Below are positions 1-5,723 of a stretch of 10,746 nucleotides of DNA, piece after piece. The stretch spans positions 1-10,746 of the forward strand of contig JAUXRT010000485.1 in assembly GCA_030681635.1 (NCBI GenBank), written 5' to 3'. The notes under the pieces were generated by a model. The model did not search any database. It was not told the DNA's origin and saw only the letters and a list, made by a program, of their open reading frames with translations. Every line of letters starts with the position of its first letter. Position 1 is the first letter of the stretch. The stretch comes from Reyranella sp. (GTDB lineage Bacteria > Pseudomonadota > Alphaproteobacteria > Reyranellales > Reyranellaceae). The position numbers and the translations under genes were made by a program.

Positions 1-583
1 ACTTGCCGTCGTTGGCCAGCAGGTCCTTGAACGACATGTGCCACTCGTCGCGCGGCCAGGCCGAGAGGTCCTTCTTCTTGTCGATCGGATAGAGCCAGTT
101 CTTGGGCCACGGCAGGTAGTCGGCGATCGAGCCCACGATCAGCTTCTTGAGGCGCGTCTTGCCGCGCATCGCCGCCATCTTGGGGTAGAGCGCGGTCACG
201 TCGAGCGTCACCAGGATGTCGGTCTCGGAATCGCTGATCTTGTGTTCCAGCTCGCGGGCGGCGTCGAGCGGGCTGTAGTTGACGACGATGCCGCCGGCCT
301 TGAGCACGCCGAAGAAGGCGACGATGTAATGCGGTGTGTTGGGCAGATAGAGGCCGACATGGACGCCGGGCCCGACGCCCAGCTTCTGGAAACCGGCGGC
401 GGCCCGGTCGGAGGCCTCCTTGTAGTCGCGGAAGGTCATCACCTTGTCGAGGAAGTCGGTGAAGGGCCGGTCGCCATACTGGGCGCAGCTGTCCTCGAAG
501 GTCTGGTGGATGGTCTTGCGCGGAACCTCGAGCTCCCACTTCACGCCGGGCGGATAGCTCTTCTCCCAAGGATAGTTCGACAT
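1..583 (-). CDS. Long-chain fatty-acid--CoA ligase (AMP-binding), N-terminal part, cut by window edge
   Basis: This is the first 194 residues of an acyl-adenylate-forming enzyme that would activate a fatty acid with ATP and CoA in the cytoplasm or at the inner membrane. The reading frame is open from the ATG at 583 to the left edge, so the 3' part (P-loop TSGTTG motif, catalytic lysine) lies outside the window. The visible part matches the N-terminal subdomain of FadD-like ligases: MSNYPWEKSYPPGVKW start, the 'TFEDSCAQYGDRPF' entry segment, 'MTFRDYKEASDRAAAGFQKLG', then 'YLPNTPHYIVAFFGVLKAGG' and 'NYSPLDAARELEHKISDSE', the conserved alternation of small-domain strands. A GGGAGGA ribosome site (591-597) sits 7 bases before the ATG and fixes the start. 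It lies 47 bases downstream of the GNAT gene on the same strand. The exact chain-length specificity cannot be told from this part. Confidence 0.9.
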   Translation of the reverse strand, partial: MSNYPWEKSYPPGVKWELEVPRKTIHQTFEDSCAQYGDRPFTDFLDKVMTFRDYKEASDRAAAGFQKLGVGPGVHVGLYLPNTPHYIVAFFGVLKAGGIVVNYSPLDAARELEHKISDSETDILVTLDVTALYPKMAAMRGKTRLKKLIVGSIADYLPWPKNWLYPIDKKKDLSAWPRDEWHMSFKDLLANDGK

Positions 584-590
584 TTTTGGT

Positions 591-597
591 TCCTCCC
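591..597 (-). promoter_or_regulatory. Ribosome binding site of the acyl-CoA ligase
   Basis: On the minus strand GGGAGGA stands 7 bases before the ATG at 583. It is close to the anti-Shine-Dalgarno complement and confirms the start. Confidence 0.7.
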
Positions 598-630
598 GGC
601 GCCGACTATGTGAGGCCGGGCGGCGGGGGG

Positions 631-1407
631 TCAAGCTGCTGAGGAGGGCGGCAGGAGATACTCGTAGCCGTAGACCGTGCGAAAGCCCTGGTCGGCATAG
701 AGCGGCAGCGCCGCGTCGTTGGTGGCGACGACCTGCAGGTAGGCGAAGCGCGCGCCGTGGCCCCACGCCCAGGCGTAGAGGCTCTCGGTGATCCGCCGCG
801 CCAGCCCGCGGCGGCGGGCATGCGGCATCACCAGCACGTCGAACAGGCCCATGTGATCGCCCTCGACCGCCCCGATCGCCATAGCCATCGGCTGGCCCGC
901 TTCCTCGACCAGGGCGAAGCCGGCGGGCGCCGCGATCGCCGCCAGCATCTGCTGCATGGTCTCGCGATGCTGCGGCCGCACCGGGCTGTAGGTGCAGAAG
1001 GCTTCGATCCAGGCCGGCGATGGCCGGGGCGAGATGCGGACCTCGGCGTCGGCCGCGAAGCCCGCATGGAGCGGGCAGACCTGCAGGAGGCTGCGCTCAA
1101 TCGTCCGGTAGCCGCGCCCGGCCAGCAGAGGCGCGATGGCCGGCGGCGCCAGCGGCGTCAGCCGCCAGGCCGGGACCAGGCCGCGCTCAAGATAGGGCAC
1201 TTCCAGGGCCGCCACGACCTCAGAATTGCATTCAGCTTTGATCCCCAAGGCATTGATAGAGTTAGCTCTTTTCGTGTATCCGCCGGAGAAGCGTTGGCGC
1301 CAGCCGGCGAGGTCCCGGCTTTCCAGGGCAGGCCAGCCCCGGAAGGCCAACTCTTCCAGGCGGCGTACTGCGGCCAGGTCAGCGGCAAGATCATCTGAGC
1401 GTGACAT
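631..1407 (-). CDS. GNAT family N-acetyltransferase
   Basis: This 258-residue protein should transfer an acetyl group from acetyl-CoA to an unknown amine substrate in the cytoplasm. The C-terminal half carries the GNAT fold: the strand 'HMGLFDVLVMP' followed by the acetyl-CoA pyrophosphate loop RRRGLA (about 198-203) and its helix 'RRITESLYAWAWGHG', then 'YLQVVATNDAALPLYADQGF' (about 223-242), the usual strand 5 and helix 4 ending in the Y-x-x-x-GF signature. The N-terminal about 110 residues ('GWPALESRDLAGWRQRFSGGYTKRANSIN') match the N-lobe found in a subgroup of roughly 250-residue GNATs, so this is a two-lobed member and not truncated. The start at the ATG at 1407 lacks a clear ribosome site; its upstream region is the AT-rich divergent spacer. 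The codons around 1221-1290 are visibly more AT-rich than the rest. The substrate cannot be predicted. Confidence 0.88.
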   Translation of the reverse strand: MSRSDDLAADLAAVRRLEELAFRGWPALESRDLAGWRQRFSGGYTKRANSINALGIKAECNSEVVAALEVPYLERGLVPAWRLTPLAPPAIAPLLAGRGYRTIERSLLQVCPLHAGFAADAEVRISPRPSPAWIEAFCTYSPVRPQHRETMQQMLAAIAAPAGFALVEEAGQPMAMAIGAVEGDHMGLFDVLVMPHARRRGLARRITESLYAWAWGHGARFAYLQVVATNDAALPLYADQGFRTVYGYEYLLPPSSAA

Positions 1408-1476
1408 TGTTCAGTATTCGTGTTAGTTTAAAAGATAATAATAACAATCCTTTATTTTATCCCCTGCAAGTTATAC
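1408..1476. promoter_or_regulatory. AT-rich divergent intergenic spacer, likely promoters both ways
   Basis: The 69 bases between two divergent genes have 19 G/C by hand count (about 28 percent), against roughly two-thirds in flanking genes. On the plus strand GATAAT at 1434-1439 is one mismatch from a sigma-70 -10 box. On the minus strand TATTAT (1442-1437) is also one mismatch. Neither has a convincing -35 partner at 16-18 bases, so exact promoters are not assigned. Its position makes it the only plausible start of transcription for the GNAT and the DUF2272 lipoprotein. Neither gene has a strong Shine-Dalgarno here. Confidence 0.5.
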
Positions 1477-2277
1477 ATGAACTACGGCAGCCCCTTCGTC
1501 GACGTTCGTGTTCGCTGGCAGTCGCCCGCCGCGCTCTCCTCCCGTGCGTTCGGTCTCCGACTGCCAGCAACTCTTCTCCTTGCCCTTTTGCTCGCCTTGC
1601 TTCTGGCCGCTTGCGGCAGCAGCAGCTCCCGCAACGGCGGCTACAGCGAGCGGCCGCCGACCGACCGCGTCGCGCTCACGGCGTGGCAGGAGTGGACCAA
1701 GTTCGGCCGCTCGACGGTCGTCTATGGCGGCCAGGCCAACGGTTACACCAACCGCACCGGTGTCAGCGAGCGCAGCGAGCCGCTGGCCAGCCGCGTCGGC
1801 GACTACTGGGGCGCCTGCGGCAAGCCGGAATGGAACGGCCGGACCTCGGGCAAGCCGTGGTCGGGGGCGTTCGTGTCCTGGGTGATGGCCAAGTCCGGCT
1901 ACACGCCTCAGCAGTTCCCGCGCGACGGTCGCCATGGCAGCTACCTCTCCACGCTTTACGACCGCGAGAAGCAGCGCGGCGCGCCGTTCTACCTTCATGC
2001 GCCGAACGAATACTCACCCAGGCCGGGCGACCTTGTCTGTACCGGCACCGCCGGCCCGACCTGGCGTCACGCCGATTCACGCACCGCGCACCGGCGCATC
2101 GACAACACCGCGAACCACTGCGACGTCGTCACCGACGTGCGCGGCGGCTTCGTCCATGCCGTCGGCGGCAATGTGAAGAACAGCGTGACCATGAGCCTCT
2201 ATCCCGTCGATTCGAAGGGCCGCCTGCAGCCGGCCGGCGGAAGGCCGTGGCTGCTGGTGGTCGAGAAGCGCGGGTAG
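1477..2277 (+). CDS. DUF2272 domain lipoprotein (copy 1)
   Basis: This 266-residue secreted lipoprotein has no known function. A long arginine-containing n-region (1-30) precedes a leucine/alanine membrane segment (31-44) and a lipobox LAAC with the lipidated cysteine at residue 46. Gly follows, so outer-membrane sorting is likely by the +2 rule known from enterics. The mature part has the DUF2272 pattern: 'WQEWTKFGR' (70-78), PWSGAFVSW (127-135), 'HAPNEYSPRPGDLVC' (174-188), HCDVVTDV (214-221) and GGNVKNSV (230-237). The order resembles NlpC/P60 or CHAP peptidoglycan amidases, with Ser129 where the cysteine would be; that link is my inference. ATG 1477 is the only ATG before the signal sequence and has no clear ribosome site. 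It is the sole plus-strand gene here, convergent with the GMC gene 13 bases away, and is a paralogue of the lipoprotein at 3908-4669. Confidence 0.85.
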   Translation: MNYGSPFVDVRVRWQSPAALSSRAFGLRLPATLLLALLLALLLAACGSSSSRNGGYSERPPTDRVALTAWQEWTKFGRSTVVYGGQANGYTNRTGVSERSEPLASRVGDYWGACGKPEWNGRTSGKPWSGAFVSWVMAKSGYTPQQFPRDGRHGSYLSTLYDREKQRGAPFYLHAPNEYSPRPGDLVCTGTAGPTWRHADSRTAHRRIDNTANHCDVVTDVRGGFVHAVGGNVKNSVTMSLYPVDSKGRLQPAGGRPWLLVVEKRG

Positions 2278-2290
2278 GCGCGACGTCCGC

Positions 2291-3898
2291 TCAGTTCGTG
2301 AGACCGGCCGCGTGCATGATGGCGGCGGTGCGCTCGGCGATCATGATGGTGGGAGCGTTGGTGTTGCCGCCGACCAGCGTCGGCATGATCGAGGCGTCGA
2401 CCACGCGCAGCCCCTGCACGCCGTGCACCAGCAGCTTGTCGTCGACCACGGCCAGGTTGTCGGTGCCGGGGCCCATCTTGCAGCTGCCGACCGGGTGATA
2501 GATCGTCTCGCACTTGGCGCGGATCCACTGTTCCAGATCGGCGTCGGTCTTTGCCGCGGCACCCGGCTGGAGTTCCTCGGCCCGGTAGGGATCGAGGCCG
2601 GACTGGGCGAAGATATCGCGGCCCATCTTCACGCCCTCGATCAGCGTGTCGAGGTCGCGCCGCTCGGCCAGGTAGTTGGCGTCGATCAGCGGCGTGTCCT
2701 TGGGGTTCTTGCTGCGCAGCCGGATCGTCCCGGTGCTCTCGGGCCGGAGCGCACAGACGTGCAAACTATAGCCGTTCTTGTTCAGCTTGGTGCGGCCGTG
2801 ATCCATCACCAGCACCGGCAGGAAGTGGAGCTGCACGTCCGGCGCCGCCAGGCCCGGGCGCGTGCGCAGGAAGCCGCCGGACTCGGCGATCGGCGAGGTG
2901 CCGGGGCCCTTCTTGTTCACCACGTAGTTGATGATCGAAAAAAGCTTGTTGGCCCTGTCGTAGGAGTCGCTTGTCTTGCAGAACTGCAGGAGCGCCGCAT
3001 CGACATGGTCCTGCAGGTTGCCGCCGACGCCGGGCAGGTCGATCACCGGCGTGATGCCGAGCGACTTCAGGTGATCGGCCGGGCCGACGCCCGACAGCAT
3101 CAGCAACTGCGGTGAATTGACGGCGCCGCCGCACAGGATGATCTCGCGGTTGGCGCGCGCCACCTCGTCGCGACCGTCGATGACATAGCGCACGCCCATG
3201 GCGCGCGTGCCGTCGAAGATGATGCGTTCCACGAGCGCGCCGGTGATGATCTCGACGTGGCTGTTGCCGCGCGCCACCGCCGGCCGCAGATAGGCGCTGG
3301 CCGTGCTCCAGCGCGCCTTGTCCTTCTGCGTCACCTGGTAGTAGCCGACGCCATCCTGTTCGGCGCCGTTGAAGTCGGTGACACGCTTGTGGCCGGCCTG
3401 TTCGGCGGCCTTCAGGAATCCCTCGTTGAGCTTGGAGGGGTCGACCTGTTCGGCGACGTTGAGCGGCCCGCCCACGCCATGGAATTCGTCGGCGCCGCGC
3501 TCGTTGTTCTCGGCCTGTTTGAAGTAGGGCAGGACGTCGTTGTAGCTCCAGCCCTCGTTGCCGAGCTGGCGCCACTGGTCGTAGTCGGAGGCGTGGCCGC
3601 GCACGTAGAGCATGGCGTTGATCGAGGACGAACCGCCCAGGGTCTTGCCGCGCGGCCAGTACTTGACCCGGTCGTTGCAATGCTTCTGCGGCGTGGTCTC
3701 GTAGTGCCAGTTGAAGGGCGACTTCTCGCCGAAGGCGGCGAAGCCCGCCGGCATCTTGAGCAGGAAGGACTTGTCGGGGCCACCGGCCTCCAGCACGAGG
3801 ATGCGCAATCCATCCTTGGCGGCGAGGCGGTTGGCGATGGTGCAGCCGGCGGATCCGGCACCGACGATGACATAGTCGTAGAGCGACAGCCGAGACAT
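2291..3898 (-). CDS. GMC family FAD-dependent oxidoreductase (choline/alcohol dehydrogenase-like)
   Basis: This 535-residue protein, full length for the family, should oxidise an alcohol to an aldehyde or acid using FAD. The Rossmann dinucleotide motif GAGSAG lies at 13-18, followed by the ribose-binding acidic residue in VLEAGG (35-40). GMC signature 1 runs about 83-106 (RGKTLGGSSSINAMLYVRG) and signature 2 about 257-270 (GGAVNSPQLLMLSG). The catalytic region has His468 in YHPVGSCKMG and the paired active-site asparagine region GGNTNAP (510-516). No signal peptide is visible, so it is probably cytoplasmic. The nearest named relatives are BetA choline dehydrogenase and polyethylene-glycol or aliphatic alcohol dehydrogenases; the choice cannot be made here, and there is no betB or betaine transporter beside it. 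The ribosome site AGGGA (3905-3909) sits 6 bases before the ATG and overlaps the stop codon of the upstream lipoprotein gene, so it is the last gene of the transporter operon. Confidence 0.93.
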   Translation of the reverse strand: MSRLSLYDYVIVGAGSAGCTIANRLAAKDGLRILVLEAGGPDKSFLLKMPAGFAAFGEKSPFNWHYETTPQKHCNDRVKYWPRGKTLGGSSSINAMLYVRGHASDYDQWRQLGNEGWSYNDVLPYFKQAENNERGADEFHGVGGPLNVAEQVDPSKLNEGFLKAAEQAGHKRVTDFNGAEQDGVGYYQVTQKDKARWSTASAYLRPAVARGNSHVEIITGALVERIIFDGTRAMGVRYVIDGRDEVARANREIILCGGAVNSPQLLMLSGVGPADHLKSLGITPVIDLPGVGGNLQDHVDAALLQFCKTSDSYDRANKLFSIINYVVNKKGPGTSPIAESGGFLRTRPGLAAPDVQLHFLPVLVMDHGRTKLNKNGYSLHVCALRPESTGTIRLRSKNPKDTPLIDANYLAERRDLDTLIEGVKMGRDIFAQSGLDPYRAEELQPGAAAKTDADLEQWIRAKCETIYHPVGSCKMGPGTDNLAVVDDKLLVHGVQGLRVVDASIMPTLVGGNTNAPTIMIAERTAAIMHAAGLTN

Positions 3899-3904
3899 TG
3901 ACGT

Positions 3905-3909
3905 TCCCT
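3905..3909 (-). promoter_or_regulatory. Ribosome binding site of the GMC gene, overlapping the upstream stop codon
   Basis: Reading on the minus strand from 3910, TAGGGAACGTCAATG contains the TAG stop of the DUF2272 lipoprotein (3910-3908), the AGGGA ribosome site and the GMC start codon. The arrangement implies that ribosomes ending one gene help start the next. Confidence 0.65.
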
Positions 3910-4669
3910 AGGGCAGACGATTTTCGATCACGGTGAACACCGGTCGGGCGGAAATGGGCGATAAAAACCCGCCGCCGTCCAGTGGAAAGACGCTGCGTGT
4001 GACCGAGTCGCCCACGTTGCCGCCGATGGCATCGACCGACCCCGGCCGGACCTCGACCACGATGTCGCAATGGCCGGCGCCGCGGTTCAGGTTCTGCAGC
4101 GTCGTCCCGCTGTTTTCGCGCGAGGCACAGATGAGATCGCCGACCCTGGGCGCATACCCGTCCGGCGCATGGGGGATGAAGGCGGCCTCGGGCTTCTTTG
4201 CCCGCTCGACCATGCGCTCGACGTAGATCGTGTGGGTCTGGCTCGGGCAGAACAGGCTGCGCGGCACGCCGGCACTCTCGATGTCCCAGGAAATGAACGC
4301 GGCCGACCACGGAACATCGTCGAGTCCGGTGCGGCCGGGCTTGTCGACGGCGCGCCAGTAGTCGGCGATGCGCTCGGGCGCGTCGCGCTCCTTGACGCCC
4401 AATTGTTCGGTGCGCGGCGGCGCATTGGTCGAATAGATCGTGACCTGGCGGCCGAAGCGCGCCCATTCGCCGACCGCCAGCAGGACCATGGACGTTTTGG
4501 CGCTCGCCGTCGGCGGCGGCGCCTCGGGCTTCCACGACGAGGGCGGGCAGGGGCCGAGCGGCGCCAGGTCCTTTGCCGACCTGGGCGCCTGCTTGGGCGC
4601 CGGAGCGGTGGCTGTCTGAGTGGCGCAGGCCGCGAGAAGCAGGAAGCCGAGGAAAACGAAGTGACGCAT
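3908..4669 (-). CDS. DUF2272 domain lipoprotein (copy 2), in the transporter operon
   Basis: From the ATG at 4669 this is a 253-residue lipoprotein with a short, classical signal: MRHFVFLGFLLLAAC, lipobox LAAC, lipidated Cys15 followed by Ala (outer-membrane type). A Pro/Ala-rich linker (about 18-57) leads to the DUF2272 domain: 'VGEWARFGR' (66-74), PWSAAFISW (120-128), 'HAPDGYAPRVGDLIC' (167-181), GHCDIVVEV (199-207), IGGNVGDSV (215-223). The motifs align one for one with copy 1 at 1477-2277, including Ser (122) at the expected NlpC/P60-CHAP nucleophile and the invariant His-Cys-Asp. A TTG at 4681 would add MKAD and overlap the ATPase gene by 11 bases; I prefer the ATG because it gives a TGA-c-ATG junction with the ATPase stop and an ideal signal peptide. 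Lying between ATPase and GMC genes, it probably acts at the envelope in the same process, perhaps in cell-wall or substrate handling; function unknown. Confidence 0.85.
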   Translation of the reverse strand: MRHFVFLGFLLLAACATQTATAPAPKQAPRSAKDLAPLGPCPPSSWKPEAPPPTASAKTSMVLLAVGEWARFGRQVTIYSTNAPPRTEQLGVKERDAPERIADYWRAVDKPGRTGLDDVPWSAAFISWDIESAGVPRSLFCPSQTHTIYVERMVERAKKPEAAFIPHAPDGYAPRVGDLICASRENSGTTLQNLNRGAGHCDIVVEVRPGSVDAIGGNVGDSVTRSVFPLDGGGFLSPISARPVFTVIENRLP

Positions 4670-4670
4670 G

Positions 4671-5723
4671 TCAGCTTTCAACCACGATCACCCCCCGGGG
4701 CGCCAGCTGCAGCGCGACCGGATCGCCCACCGCCAGCGGCCGCTCGACACGCGGGCAGGTGGCGAACAGCAGGCCCGCCGCGGTGTCGATGGAATATTCC
4801 ATGTGCGTGCCGAGATAGCTTGCCCGGGCGATCGTGCCGGCCAGGCTGTTGGTGTCGCCGTTTTCCGGGCGTTCGACCGCGATCGCTTCGGGCCGGATCG
4901 CCACGGTGGCCTCGCCGTCGGCGGCGTTGGCGTTGGCGACATCGATCTCGCAGGCGCCCAGCCGGACCCGGACGGTCTCGGGACCAAGGCGGCGCAGCAG
5001 GCCGCGCGCCGGATTGGACTCGCCCATGAAGCGCGCCAGGAAGGGCGTCGCTGGCCGCTCGTAGAGATCGCGCGGGCTGCCCTGCTGCTCGATGCGGCCG
5101 GCGTTCATGACGATGATGCGGTCGGAGACGGCCATCGCCTCCTGCTGGTCGTGCGTGACGTAGACCACGGTGAGGCCGAGCCGGAGCTGCAGCTCGCGGA
5201 TCTCCTCGCGCATCTGGCGGCGCAGCCGGGCGTCGAGGTTGCTGAGCGGCTCGTCGAACAGCAGGACCGACGGCTTCAGGACCAGGGCGCGCGCCACCGC
5301 CACGCGCTGCTGCTGGCCGCCCGACAGTTCCGACGGCTGGCGCTGCTCATAGCTCTCCAGCCCGACCTGCCGCAGGCCCTCGCGCGCGTGTCTGGCGGCG
5401 TCTTCCCGCGACTGGCCGGAGCGGCGGAGCCCGTAGCAGACGTTCTCGAGCACGTTCATGTGCGGGAACAGGGCGTAGGACTGGAACACCATGCTGACGT
5501 CACGCTGGGTGGCGCCCAGGGTCGTGACGTCGCGGCCAGCGATCGAGATGCGGCCCTCGTTTGGCAGTTCCAGGCCGGCGATCATGCGGAGCGTCGTCGT
5601 CTTGCCACAGCCGGAAGGGCCGAGCAGGGTCACCAGCGTGCCGGCCTCGACCGTGAAGGAGATGCCGGCGACGGCGGTCGCCTCGCCATAGCGCTTCACG
5701 ACATTGTGGAACTCGACGCTCAT
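4671..5723 (-). CDS. ABC transporter ATP-binding protein (AfuC/FbpC/PotA-like, with TOBE domain)
   Basis: This 350-residue ATPase powers the importer encoded just upstream. All motifs are intact: Walker A GPSGCGKTT (35-43), Q-loop Gln81, signature LSGGQ (133-137), Walker B VLLFDEP with Glu158, D-loop SNLDA (161-165) and the switch His191 in VTHDQQEA. After about residue 235 a regulatory C-terminal domain of TOBE type follows ('VAIRPEAIAVERPENGDTN', then 'YLGTHMEYSID'), as in the spermidine/iron/sugar-phosphate class of bacterial importers. It would sit on the cytoplasmic face and bind the EAA loops of the fused permease. The ATG at 5723 overlaps the permease stop by four bases (ATGA, 5720-5723), and its own stop lies one base before the next gene. 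The family name alone does not give the substrate: FbpC, AfuC, PotA and PhnT are similar. Confidence 0.95.
   Translation of the reverse strand: MSVEFHNVVKRYGEATAVAGISFTVEAGTLVTLLGPSGCGKTTTLRMIAGLELPNEGRISIAGRDVTTLGATQRDVSMVFQSYALFPHMNVLENVCYGLRRSGQSREDAARHAREGLRQVGLESYEQRQPSELSGGQQQRVAVARALVLKPSVLLFDEPLSNLDARLRRQMREEIRELQLRLGLTVVYVTHDQQEAMAVSDRIIVMNAGRIEQQGSPRDLYERPATPFLARFMGESNPARGLLRRLGPETVRVRLGACEIDVANANAADGEATVAIRPEAIAVERPENGDTNSLAGTIARASYLGTHMEYSIDTAAGLLFATCPRVERPLAVGDPVALQLAPRGVIVVES

Noticed and set aside
595..620. Inverted repeat CCCGGC (595-600) / GCCGGG (615-620) between the GNAT and acyl-CoA ligase genes, considered as a terminator or RNA switch.
   Set aside because: Only six base pairs with a 14-base loop, no T-run after it, and such GC matches are common at this base composition; it also overlaps the ribosome site of the next gene.
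2278..2302. Possible bidirectional terminator in the 13-base convergent gap after the first lipoprotein and the GMC gene.
   Set aside because: Only a 4-base stem (CTCA/TGAG) with no T-tract; too weak to call. Termination must occur elsewhere or be Rho-dependent.
2291..3898. Naming the GMC protein choline dehydrogenase (betA) and inferring glycine-betaine synthesis.
   Set aside because: The family motifs fit many alcohol dehydrogenases, and no betB, betI or betaine/choline transporter is in the window.
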